From contig JBJHCR010000184.1 in assembly GCA_050486105.1 (NCBI GenBank), positions 1 to 13,216 on the forward strand: 13,216 bases of DNA, written 5' to 3'. The translations under genes were made by a program, and so were the position numbers. Source of the DNA: JAEXNA01 sp050486105 (GTDB lineage: Bacteria > Vulcanimicrobiota > Xenobia > Xenobiales > JADMJV01). Positions 1 through 6,602 of the stretch are shown piece by piece. The first letter of the stretch is position 1, and each line of letters opens with the position of its first letter. Under the pieces are notes generated by a model. That model was not told where the DNA came from and did not search any database. It saw nothing but the letters and a program-made list of their open reading frames with translations.

Positions 1-59
1 AATCCCGGGAAAGGCTGGGCAAGTATGCTCTCAGGAGATTCGTTCTTAGGGTAAGCGCT

Positions 60-683
60 ATGATTTCATCTCAAGTTGCTGATAGTTGGGTCGGTAAAGT
101 CGGAGCTGGGGCTCTGTCTGATGTCCTGTCCCGAGTTGTTCGCCCAGAGCCGACCAATCTTCTCAAGCGAGCTCAGAACGGTGAAACCGTTGCTGTGGAG
201 CGTCTGATCGAGCTCTATCAGGACAGTATATACGCCATGGCCGTGTCCTTCACTCGGAACCCTCATCAAGCTGAGGACTTGGCCCAAGAAGCCTGGATCA
301 AGGTTCTTGGGGGGTTACCTCGATTTCGTCACGACTCGAAGTTTTCCACTTGGCTCTATCGTGTCACCATGAACACCTTCCTTAATGCCTACCGGTCGAT
401 TAAGCGCGAGCAAGAGATCGTTGGTACGCTCTCGGCAGATTCTCTGGACTCTGACGAAACCCAGGCCGGTTTGGAAGTGTCTCTGGATTTGCATCATGCT
501 GTTCGTCAACTGCCCTTCGAGTTCCGGTCCGTGGTTCTCCTTAGGTTCGTGGCAGATCTGTCCTATAAAGAGATCGCCGCCGTCTTGGAGTTGCCCTTGG
601 GGACTGTCCAGTCGCGACTGAAGCGGGCGCTGGATAAGCTCAATCAGAACCTCGAGCACGAAGGATACCGGTCGGCCCTCTAG
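60..683 (+). CDS. RNA polymerase sigma factor, ECF (sigma-70 family, RpoE-like)
   Basis: This is an alternative sigma factor that would direct RNA polymerase to a dedicated promoter set. The 207-aa product has sigma region 2 at about residues 40-105, with the hallmark QAEDLAQEAWIKV followed by FSTWLYRVTMNTFLNAYR. Region 4 lies at about 145-197 (LPFEFRSVVLLRFVADLSYKEIAAVL, then the helix-turn-helix LGTVQSRLKRAL). There is no region 1.1 or 3, and the length is slightly above the usual ECF size because of about 35 extra N-terminal residues. The ATG has a modest TAGGG site 8 nt upstream. It is the first gene of an apparent three-gene unit, with the next start 13 nt after its stop. No classical anti-sigma (zinc-binding ASD, HxxxCxxC) follows. 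The regulon cannot be deduced. Confidence 0.93.
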   Translation: MISSQVADSWVGKVGAGALSDVLSRVVRPEPTNLLKRAQNGETVAVERLIELYQDSIYAMAVSFTRNPHQAEDLAQEAWIKVLGGLPRFRHDSKFSTWLYRVTMNTFLNAYRSIKREQEIVGTLSADSLDSDETQAGLEVSLDLHHAVRQLPFEFRSVVLLRFVADLSYKEIAAVLELPLGTVQSRLKRALDKLNQNLEHEGYRSAL

Positions 684-696
684 CGTTGGTTGTGGT

Positions 697-1296
697 GTGA
701 GTTGGCGTGTTTTCGTCCCGCACGTTCTAGCCTTGGTTTTATTCCTCTCGGCGGTTCTTGTTTCACCTGTGGTCAGTTCCTATCAGCGGTTTCGTGCCGT
801 CGGGGTCCGACTAGAAGTGCAACAGAGCCGACTGACGGAGCTCAGAGCTCAGGCTGTCGCTGATCGTTTAGCGCAGCAGCGGTATCAGGAGTTGGTCGAA
901 GAGTTTTCCGCCCTGACAAGCCTTGAATCCCGATCGGGTCAGGTCGGTGCCGTTCGAGGTGAAGCCTCTCTTCAGGTTGCCGAACTCATCGAGTCTCTTC
1001 AGGCTCGCATGGCAGACGATTCCTACCAGAATGGGCCCATCCGCCCCTTGCGCCTGCACTCGGTCTCTGCAGGTCAGTACAGCAGTTTTCCGCCCTTCGT
1101 TTCGGTGGAGTTCCAATTGAATCTGAGCGGATCATTCTTTAGCCTTCCCGCCTTCTTGGTTCTGCTGTCGGAGAGCAGTCAGGAGGGAGCTTGCGTGGTT
1201 TCTGTCGGCATGCTGTCCGTAGAGTCCACCCCTGAGACGCAGCGCACCGGCCAACTCAAGATCACTCTTCCTATTCGAGCCTACCTCCGTGAATAG
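697..1296 (+). CDS. PilO/GspM-like inner-membrane protein (pilus alignment type)
   Basis: The product is 199 aa. It has a short cytoplasmic N-terminus, one transmembrane helix at about residues 8-28, a predicted coiled-coil at about 30-75 rich in Q, E, R and L, and a C-terminal beta/alpha domain at about 100-199. The pattern VSVEFQLNLSGSFFSLPAFL, then VVSVGMLSVES, then GQLKITLPIRAYL is typical of PilO (type IV pili) and GspM-like (type II secretion) ferredoxin-fold domains. In those families the protein bridges the inner-membrane platform and the secretin. The start is GTG, 13 nt after the sigma stop. The usual partners pilM, pilN and pilQ are absent here. Family assignment rests on architecture and pattern, not on an alignment. 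An alternative is a membrane-bound regulator of the upstream sigma factor. Confidence 0.62.
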   Translation: MSWRVFVPHVLALVLFLSAVLVSPVVSSYQRFRAVGVRLEVQQSRLTELRAQAVADRLAQQRYQELVEEFSALTSLESRSGQVGAVRGEASLQVAELIESLQARMADDSYQNGPIRPLRLHSVSAGQYSSFPPFVSVEFQLNLSGSFFSLPAFLVLLSESSQEGACVVSVGMLSVESTPETQRTGQLKITLPIRAYLRE

Positions 1297-2587
1297 TCCA
1301 TCTGCTTTCTCCAGCCGGGATTCGGGATTCGACGAAGCGTCCGGTTTTGGCGCCGTGGAGGTGTGTTGTTTTCTCGCCCTGCTGAGTTCTGTTCTGCTTT
1401 TTGGGGGTGCGGCTTCGAACTTTTTAGTCACGGTTGTGGTCGCCAGAGCGCTCTGGCTGTTCGGCGCCTGGCCCGAAGGGGAGGCCTCCGACTCCGTAGG
1501 GACTCGATCCCGAAGAGTGGTGAGTTTTATCCTGGTGAGCTTGGCCTATCAGCTTCCCTTTTGGATTTCTCTGGCGACTCTCCCAATTAGAGGAATAGAT
1601 CAAAACCTGCTGCTTCAAGGTTTTCTAGGGCAAGTCCTGATTCTCTCTAGTGCTGCTGTCATTTCGGTGCTGCTGCCCTGGGTCAACATGTTGGTCTTCG
1701 GTGGCTTTCTGGCGCAAGGAGTAACGGTGTGCATCCTCACGTCGTGGCCATTGGAGAGAGGGCTTTTCTTGCTGATAGGGGCGGTGTTCTTACTTTGGCG
1801 GTTCGAGGACGGCAGCTCTCGGTCGCTCTTGGGGCGAAAGGAAACCTGGTGCTTGGGAGGTCTGGCGGCTGGCTGTTGGGCGACTTTTTTGGGACTGCTG
1901 CAGTCGGACAATTTTTCAGGGGAAGATCTGGTAGGTCGGGTCTTGCTTCCCTGGTTGCTTCTAAATTTCTTGGGGAGCCAGCTTTTTTCTTGGAGTCGTG
2001 GAGGGGATATTGAACTGGAAAATGGGGTAGATCAGGTGTCCGTGCCGGGGCATCGTTGGGCGCTTCGAAGTCTCTGCGCTCGGCGATTGGCAGGCTCGAT
2101 CTTCTCCTCGCTTCTTTTTCTAGCCTGGATGCCTTGGAATCTCTCGGCGCTGCCAACCTTCGTGCTATTCTATCTAGCGTGGGATCGAGCTCTGGCTATT
2201 TCGGTTTCTCGAGTCGCTAGTCCGGAAGTCGTTGCTTGGTGGAGTTTTTTGGAGCTTCTGTTCCTCGTGGCCGCCCTGTTGGTTGCCGACCAATGGCTTG
2301 CATTGGTGATCGGAGTAAGCGCTCTGAGCAGTTTGATCTGCGGAGCCTGGGGCCGACGGAGGCCGGGGTCCGTTGACAGTTGGGCTGGCGCTGCTTGGAT
2401 GGGTCCCTCAGACTTGGGTGATCTTCTTAAGGTCGGTGCCCCTGTCAGTCTGAAGGAGCGGGTGTCCCGAGAAATTGTGATCGCCCCGCAGTTGGACACA
2501 GATCTCACCACCACGGCTCCCACAGGCTTCCGAGATCGGCTGTTAGGAAGACTTAGGCAGCAGGACCTAGACGAAGATGAGAGCTAG
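1289..2587 (+). CDS. Polytopic membrane protein of unknown function
   Basis: The product is 432 aa and very hydrophobic, with unusually many Trp residues. I count roughly ten or eleven membrane spans between residues 24 and 352, for example around 24-46, 77-100, 105-150, 155-170, 185-235, 268-310 and 315-352. A charged loop lies near 55-75 and another near 238-262. The last 75 or so residues form a hydrophilic tail ending in a basic stretch (GFRDRLLGRLRQQ) and an acidic DLDEDES terminus. I recognise no family motif. The GTG start overlaps the end of the PilO-like gene by 8 nt, which suggests translational coupling and a joint function. The stop lies inside a CTAG shared with the convergent small gene. 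Confidence 0.8.
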   Translation: MNSPSAFSSRDSGFDEASGFGAVEVCCFLALLSSVLLFGGAASNFLVTVVVARALWLFGAWPEGEASDSVGTRSRRVVSFILVSLAYQLPFWISLATLPIRGIDQNLLLQGFLGQVLILSSAAVISVLLPWVNMLVFGGFLAQGVTVCILTSWPLERGLFLLIGAVFLLWRFEDGSSRSLLGRKETWCLGGLAAGCWATFLGLLQSDNFSGEDLVGRVLLPWLLLNFLGSQLFSWSRGGDIELENGVDQVSVPGHRWALRSLCARRLAGSIFSSLLFLAWMPWNLSALPTFVLFYLAWDRALAISVSRVASPEVVAWWSFLELLFLVAALLVADQWLALVIGVSALSSLICGAWGRRRPGSVDSWAGAAWMGPSDLGDLLKVGAPVSLKERVSREIVIAPQLDTDLTTTAPTGFRDRLLGRLRQQDLDEDES

Positions 2588-2766
2588 GAGGGCGTTTGCG
2601 CGTTGCGCTCTTCGTTGGCTATGGCGGCCTGTATCACCGCATCATAGACCTGCATGTAGATACCCACGGCCTCTTTGGGATCCTCGATTCTTCTGTTTCG
2701 AAGAAGGGCCGGGGTAAGTGCCAGGGCGATAGTGACAAATTGCGCGTGTACTGTTTGTTCATCCAC
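2584..2766 (-). CDS. Small hypothetical protein, 60 aa
   Basis: This short, alpha-helical-looking protein has a hydrophobic central stretch (FVTIALALTPALL), then a charged RNRRIEDPKEAV segment, an amphipathic helix (IYMQVYDAVIQAAI) and an acidic/polar end. No signal peptide, metal-binding motif or named domain is visible. The frame stays open upstream of the proposed GTG start, but I find no ATG, GTG or TTG there, and the Shine-Dalgarno site is weak. Its composition looks like real protein rather than a shadow frame, and it sits where the plus strand has no credible gene. The TAG stop overlaps that of the convergent membrane-protein gene. It may be co-transcribed with the gene at 2942-3412. 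The function is unknown. Confidence 0.5.
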   Translation of the reverse strand: MDEQTVHAQFVTIALALTPALLRNRRIEDPKEAVGIYMQVYDAVIQAAIANEERNAQTPS

Positions 2767-2941
2767 CTGCCGGTCTTTCGAAGAGAGTCTTTTCGTTCCT
2801 TCTACACACGCCCTAGTACCCGAGAGTGCCCAAGCAAAAAGGCGCTTTCGGAGAGGAGAAATAAGCGAGCGCAGCGCTGTGAGGGATGGGTCAACTCATT
2901 CCATCGAGAATCTCAGCGAAAACTGAGGCACACTGCGTGGA

Positions 2942-3412
2942 CTAGAGCGAGTACGAAGTGTTGGAAGAGAGTCGACCGCCTCGTCTGCGCTTGTCGATCT
3001 CGTTGGCAAGCTGGACAAAGTCGAGTTCGGACATGAATGGTCGAGGAATCTGGATGAAATGAACTCCATCGCTGAACATGATGATCTTCAGGAATCCGCT
3101 GTCCACGGGAGGACTGTACGCCATTCGGACCACGTCCATGGTCAAGATCAGGCCGCCTCCCCTGTAGTTCAGGCGGTTTCCTTCGAGGGTCACCGATTGA
3201 CTGGAGTATCGGTAAAAGATCAGCCCTACGGCGAGCAGGATGCAAAGTGCAACCAAGGCGGGTAGTCCGGCAAAGATGTAGCGGGTAGGGTCCGCAGGGG
3301 AGAACTTCTGAGAAGCTTCCCAGGAAAAGTATAGCAACAGGAAGGAGCTGATTATCGCCGGGCTAGCCAGAATGAATGCTCGGCCTGTTACGCTAGTACG
3401 GAACTCTTGCAC
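2942..3412 (-). CDS. Two-TM membrane protein with PH-like C-terminal domain
   Basis: The product is 156 aa. It has two transmembrane helices (about residues 12-31 and 47-68), followed by a soluble domain at about 70-145. That domain shows short alternating strands (SVTLEGNRLNYR, ILTMDVVRMAYS, LKIIMFSDGVHFIQIP) and a terminal helix (ELDFVQLANEIDKRRRG). This resembles bacterial PH/YdbT-like membrane proteins of unknown role, and the assignment is tentative. The start is GTG at 3412. An in-frame TGA lies four codons upstream, so no earlier start is possible. An AGAGGA site lies about 13 nt before the GTG, which is a long spacing. A TATAAA box lies about 60 nt upstream. No partner can be named from context. 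Confidence 0.72.
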   Translation of the reverse strand: MQEFRTSVTGRAFILASPAIISSFLLLYFSWEASQKFSPADPTRYIFAGLPALVALCILLAVGLIFYRYSSQSVTLEGNRLNYRGGGLILTMDVVRMAYSPPVDSGFLKIIMFSDGVHFIQIPRPFMSELDFVQLANEIDKRRRGGRLSSNTSYSL

Positions 3413-3473
3413 TTTTGGATGTCATTCCTCTTGGGGTCTCGCTGGGCGAATTCCTCGATAGTAGCTATGTCCC

Positions 3474-3510
3474 TTTATACCCAAGAGCAAAACTTCTCGG
3501 ACAAGTTTGC
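3474..3510 (-). promoter_or_regulatory. Possible promoter and small dyad upstream of the 3412 gene
   Basis: Reading the minus strand, TATAAA at 3479-3474 is a good -10 candidate. It would give a 5' leader of about 55 nt for the gene starting at 3412. The -35 is poor: TTGTCC lies about 19 nt upstream. Overlapping the spacer is an imperfect dyad at 3487-3510, with arms GCAAAACTT and AAGTTTGC, one bulged A and a 7-nt centre. This could be an operator or a chance hairpin. The assignment is by eye only. Confidence 0.3.
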
Positions 3511-3529
3511 CAATAATATTACTAAAGAC

Positions 3530-3583
3530 AAAAAGAGAGGCCCGGTTGTCTGGCAGACGCCCGGGCCTCTCTCTTGGTTTTTT
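3530..3583 (-). terminator. Strong intrinsic terminator, probably bidirectional
   Basis: A perfect 12-bp GC-rich inverted repeat occupies 3534-3545 (AGAGAGGCCCGG) and 3561-3572. Inside it is a further 4-bp stem (GTCT/AGAC) around a 3-nt loop. On the minus strand the stem is followed by TTTTGTCTTT. On the plus strand a run of six T (3578-3583) follows, five bases after the arm. It lies 16 nt beyond the stop of the LolA-like gene, so it most likely ends that minus-strand transcript and insulates the next gene. Confidence 0.85.
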
Positions 3584-3598
3584 CAGGTTTTGCTGGAG

Positions 3599-4186
3599 CT
3601 ACATATCCATCTTTGGACTGCTGTTCCAACGGTGAGTCAGGAACTCCCGAGTTTCGTCGGTCCGATCGACTCGGCGCTCGGTTTTGACGATCTCAGCGTT
3701 CTCGTTGGCCCAAATATTGTATGTTCCACCAGCGTCCTTGAAGCTGAACATAGTATTTTTGCCCTGTTGGGTCACAGTGGGTTTCCCCAGACTGGCGACC
3801 TGTCCTAAGATCATGTCAAAAAGCGACTGATGAAAGGGTCGGCCCTCTACGTCTTTGTGGTTGGTGTTCCGTACGATCACTCCTCCACCGGTTTTTGCGC
3901 GAACTTTGTCCGCTGCAAAGGACTTGTCAAAAACGATGACAGTTCCTCGACGGGTGGGATCAGATTTGCTGTTGGTGATCTCGGTGCGGATCTTGTCGCC
4001 GGCCCAGCGATAGTCAAAGTCGAAAATGCCTTGAGGACCGTTGTACTTGTAGGTGACTTGATAGTCTTTTGCGGATTTGATCTTGTTCTTCACAGCGTCC
4101 CAAGTTACTTCAGCCTGGGCAGGAAGGACGGAGGCGAGCAACGCGGTTGCAACAACCGAGAGCCAGAGCTTACGCCAAGTGTTCAT
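3599..4186 (-). CDS. Secreted LolA-like / outer-membrane lipoprotein-sorting-type protein
   Basis: The product is 195 aa. It has a clear Sec signal peptide (MNTWRKLWLSVVATALLASV), with likely cleavage after AQA at residue 25. The mature part begins with a helix (VTWDAVKNKIKSAKDYQVTY) and continues as a series of beta strands (GIFDFDYRWAGDKIRTEI, GTVIVFDKSF, NTMFSFKDAG, TYNIWANENAEIVKTE). This is the layout of LolA/LppX-like or DUF1571-like periplasmic lipid-binding folds, a pattern-based inference. No lipobox Cys is present, so it should be soluble in the periplasm or exported. The frame is open 56 codons further upstream, but ATG 4186 is preferred: it has AAGGAGA six nt away and the signal peptide begins there. 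It is a single gene between tatD and a strong terminator. Confidence 0.8.
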   Translation of the reverse strand: MNTWRKLWLSVVATALLASVLPAQAEVTWDAVKNKIKSAKDYQVTYKYNGPQGIFDFDYRWAGDKIRTEITNSKSDPTRRGTVIVFDKSFAADKVRAKTGGGVIVRNTNHKDVEGRPFHQSLFDMILGQVASLGKPTVTQQGKNTMFSFKDAGGTYNIWANENAEIVKTERRVDRTDETREFLTHRWNSSPKMDM

Positions 4187-4190
4187 TCTG

Positions 4191-4197
4191 TCTCCTT
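4191..4197 (-). promoter_or_regulatory. Ribosome binding site that fixes the 4186 start
   Basis: The minus strand reads AAGGAGA six nt before ATG 4186. It is the best Shine-Dalgarno match in the window. It rules in favour of the internal ATG with the signal peptide over the longer open frame that reaches 4354. Confidence 0.8.
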
Positions 4198-4350
4198 CTT
4201 GGAGGCGCTGAACGCCCCCCTTTTTCTTGATATTGAGGCCGATATGACCCCTTTGGGATAGTCTTATCGGCGGCGATTTGGGTTCTGCAAAGCCTTTTGA
4301 TCTCCTTTGCCGAGCCTTCGAGGATCTCCGGGTTCCCGGATCCTGGACAC

Positions 4351-5145
4351 TCAAACCGAAGAGTCTTCTGCGAGTTCCGGTAAGTCGAAGAGCTTTATGG
4401 TGTTGTCTACAGTTTGTCGAGCAACCTCACGGGCGTCCAGGCCTCGCAGTTGGCCGATCTTGTCCACGATCAGAGGAATGTATGCTGGGAAATTGGTCTT
4501 TCCTCTATGGGGAATGGGGGCGAGATAGGGACCATCGGTTTCCACCAGCAGTCGCTCCAGGGGAGCTTTGGTCGCCACTTCGGCAACATCGGCGGCCTTC
4601 TTAAAAGTTACGATTCCGGTTATTCCTAGATGAAAACCCAAGTCCAGAAATCGCTGGGCCCAGGACCAGCTCCCGGTGAAGCAATGGACCACTCCGCCCC
4701 TGGGTAAACGATATTTCTTGAGTTCGTGGTAGAGGCTTTCTTCTGCAGATCGGCAGTGAAGGATGATGGGGACCAGGTGGGTTTGAGCCGTCTCAAGGTG
4801 GGCTCTGAGGCTGGCGAGTTGAAGGTCCCAGGGGACAAAATCGTAATGGGCCTCGAGTCCGGTCTCCCCCAGGATGGGAGCCTTGAGCTTCGACAGGGCC
4901 GATTCGAGATTGTCGGTCAGCGATTCCAAAAAAGATTCCTTCACCTCGTGGGGATGGATGCCCACCGCCGGAGAGATCCTCGAGTGCTTCTCGGAAAGAC
5001 TCAAGAGCTCGAAAAATGAGTCAAAATGGAGGGCTGGGGTAATCACTCTATGGACACCGGCTCGCTGAGCCGCTTGAAGGACCTCCTCAACAGACCCTGA
5101 TTCTCGATAAACTTGGGCATCAATATGTACGTGAGAGTCGATCAT
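4351..5145 (-). CDS. TatD family metal-dependent hydrolase (DNase-like)
   Basis: The product is 264 aa from ATG 5145 (MIDSHVHIDAQVY), the usual length for TatD. These amidohydrolase-fold enzymes bind two metal ions and commonly act as 3'-5' exonucleases or other phosphoesterases in the cytoplasm. Visible metal and active-site motifs, in order, are HVHID at the N-terminus, GETGLEAHYDF, ILHCRSAEESL, VHCFTGSW and LLVETDGPYLAP. The C-terminal TatD signature PHRGKTNFPAYIPLIVDKI is also present. The second motif normally reads GLDxHY or GLDYYY; here Asp is Glu. The frame is open 31 codons upstream, but the family starts at MIDSH. No good Shine-Dalgarno site precedes that ATG. It is divergent from the GspF/PilC gene with overlapping or nearly touching starts. 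Confidence 0.9.
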   Translation of the reverse strand: MIDSHVHIDAQVYRESGSVEEVLQAAQRAGVHRVITPALHFDSFFELLSLSEKHSRISPAVGIHPHEVKESFLESLTDNLESALSKLKAPILGETGLEAHYDFVPWDLQLASLRAHLETAQTHLVPIILHCRSAEESLYHELKKYRLPRGGVVHCFTGSWSWAQRFLDLGFHLGITGIVTFKKAADVAEVATKAPLERLLVETDGPYLAPIPHRGKTNFPAYIPLIVDKIGQLRGLDAREVARQTVDNTIKLFDLPELAEDSSV

Positions 5146-5182
5146 GGCAAGGAGCCGTTCTGTTCTTAGCGAATCGTTCCTC

Positions 5183-6406
5183 GTGGCAAGTTTTCTATTT
5201 AAAGTTATTGACGAGAGAGACCAGGTGGTCTCCGGCACACTTTCGGCTCCCTCCCTCCAGGTTGCCCAGGACCGGCTCAGGGCTGTTTACAAGAACATCC
5301 TGGTGGTTGAGGAGCAGAAGGGAGGGTCTGCATCTGCGGTCTTTATGCGGCGTTCTCCCCGCGTGAAGATCGAAAGTCTGTCCATTTACTGTCGACAGTT
5401 GGCCGTGATGGTCAACTCTGGAATCGCCATCAACCGGGCTTTCCGCTTCTGCAGTAAGGGAGAAGACCGGAATCTCAACTTGGTGATGAGCCGGGTTGCC
5501 GATGAGATCGAGGGCGGTAAGTCCATCTCTCAGGCGCTCTCGGAACAGCCTCGGGTTTTTGGAAACGTCTTTATTGCGCTGGTCAAAGCCGGAGAGACCT
5601 CCGGAGCCCTGGACGTGGCCCTAAAGAAATTGGCGGACCTGTTGGAAAAAACGGTTGGCATGCAAAAGAGGGTGCAAGCCACGCTGGCCTACCCTTGCGT
5701 TATCCTGGTGGTCTGTGTTGCTGTGGTGGCCTTCTTCACTTTCTACATCATGCCTCAGATGATCCCCATGTTTCAGTCCATGGCCGTGGAACTTCCGCTC
5801 CCTACGAAGTTGATGATGTGGTTCGCCGATGGAGCTCAGAATCCGTACATTTCCGGGCCGATTATCCTGATTTCTGTGATCATGGGAGCTTTGGCCTTCA
5901 ATGCCTACCAGAACCTCGACAAGACACCTGAGATTCGCTACCACGTGGACACTTACGTGCTTCGCGCTCCCATCCTGGGACAACTGTTCAAACTCTCCAC
6001 TCAGTCGCGCATCCTTTTCACTTTAGCGACCCTTCTCGATTCCGGTGTCTCATTGTCGGAGGCCCTACAGGTGGTCGACAAAGTGGCCAATAACGAGGTC
6101 TACGCTCGACGCATCCGCTGGGCTCGAGAGTCACTACTTCAAGGGAACAGTATCTTTGCGGCCCTGGAAAGCCACGAAGTCTTCAGCCCCATGGCCTTGC
6201 AAATGATCAAGGTCGGTGAGGAAACGGGTACTCTAGCAGAGATGGTCCGGAGAATCGGAGCGCTCTACGAGGAAGACCTGGAGCATCAATTGGATCAGAT
6301 GGCTTCCCTGATCGAGCCCGTCATTATGGCCATAATGGGACTGGTGGTCGGATTTATTACCATCGCTTCATTCCTTCCGATGGTGCAGTTGCTGCAGACG
6401 CTCTAA
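5183..6406 (+). CDS. Type IV pilus / type II secretion inner-membrane platform protein (PilC/GspF)
   Basis: This is the polytopic platform protein on which the assembly ATPase acts to polymerise pilins or pseudopilins. From GTG 5183 it is 407 aa, the usual family length. It starts ASFLFKVIDERDQVVSGTLSA, the standard N-terminal strand of the family. Two T2SSF domains follow (about residues 60-185 and 260-385). The first is marked by SIYCRQLAVMVNSGIAI, VKAGETSGALD and QATLAYP, then a long hydrophobic helix. The second is marked by LFTLATLLDSGVSLSEAL, KVGEETGTLAEM and ASLIEPVIMAIMGLVVG. An in-frame ATG at 5144 adds 13 residues, has a weak GAGAG site, and overlaps tatD's start by two bases; it cannot be excluded. 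No other pilus genes are adjacent, so whether it serves pili or secretion is unclear. Confidence 0.9.
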   Translation: MASFLFKVIDERDQVVSGTLSAPSLQVAQDRLRAVYKNILVVEEQKGGSASAVFMRRSPRVKIESLSIYCRQLAVMVNSGIAINRAFRFCSKGEDRNLNLVMSRVADEIEGGKSISQALSEQPRVFGNVFIALVKAGETSGALDVALKKLADLLEKTVGMQKRVQATLAYPCVILVVCVAVVAFFTFYIMPQMIPMFQSMAVELPLPTKLMMWFADGAQNPYISGPIILISVIMGALAFNAYQNLDKTPEIRYHVDTYVLRAPILGQLFKLSTQSRILFTLATLLDSGVSLSEALQVVDKVANNEVYARRIRWARESLLQGNSIFAALESHEVFSPMALQMIKVGEETGTLAEMVRRIGALYEEDLEHQLDQMASLIEPVIMAIMGLVVGFITIASFLPMVQLLQTL

Positions 6407-6460
6407 GAGACTTCGAGCGTTATCACACATTGACTGGAAGAATTCTAGGCCTAGACCCAG

Positions 6461-6602
6461 ATTCCGCACTTCTCGGACAAAATGCTTAGCCTGGCCTGTT
6501 TTCATTCCTTGTCAAACACACTTCGACATTTCAGGGAAAAACCTGGGTGCTCTTTGCTTCATATAGTCCTGGTTTTAGCAACTAGTTTGAGAAGTGCGGA
6601 AT
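6461..6602. mobile_element. MITE-like element with 14-bp perfect terminal inverted repeats
   Basis: The left end ATTCCGCACTTCTC (6461-6474) is the exact reverse complement of GAGAAGTGCGGAAT (6589-6602). The complementarity continues imperfectly about 20 bp further in: left AATGCTTAGCCTGG against right-complement GTTGCTAAAACCAGG. The 142-bp interior has no coding potential and is more AT-rich than the surroundings. The octamer CTAGACCC lies on both outer sides, 2 bp from the left end and 6 bp from the right, so it is a possible but imperfect target duplication. The structure suggests a non-autonomous transposon remnant. I cannot name the parent insertion sequence family, and a large regulatory stem-loop is an alternative. 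Confidence 0.5.

Noticed and set aside
2868..2878. AGCGCAGCGCT odd palindrome
   Set aside because: Too short, with a one-base centre; no operator or terminator context.
2596..3036. 146-codon plus-strand frame opposite the small and PH-like genes
   Set aside because: Arg/Cys-rich shadow-like composition, no plausible start signal, and it overlaps two better minus-strand genes.
4187..4354. Longer start for the LolA-like gene (56 more codons)
   Set aside because: The extra residues are basic and low in secondary-structure signal; the signal peptide and AAGGAGA site fix the start at 4186.
3492..6480. 13-bp direct repeat ACTTCTCGGACAA at 3492-3504 and 6468-6480
   Set aside because: About one such pair is expected by chance in 13 kb, and the flanks do not match, so it is not evidence of a second element copy.
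6430..6486. RILGLDP resembles the RuvC N-terminus (ILGIDPG)
   Set aside because: The match is seven residues, then a stop, and the rejoined frame continues as Pro/Ser-rich sequence rather than RuvC.
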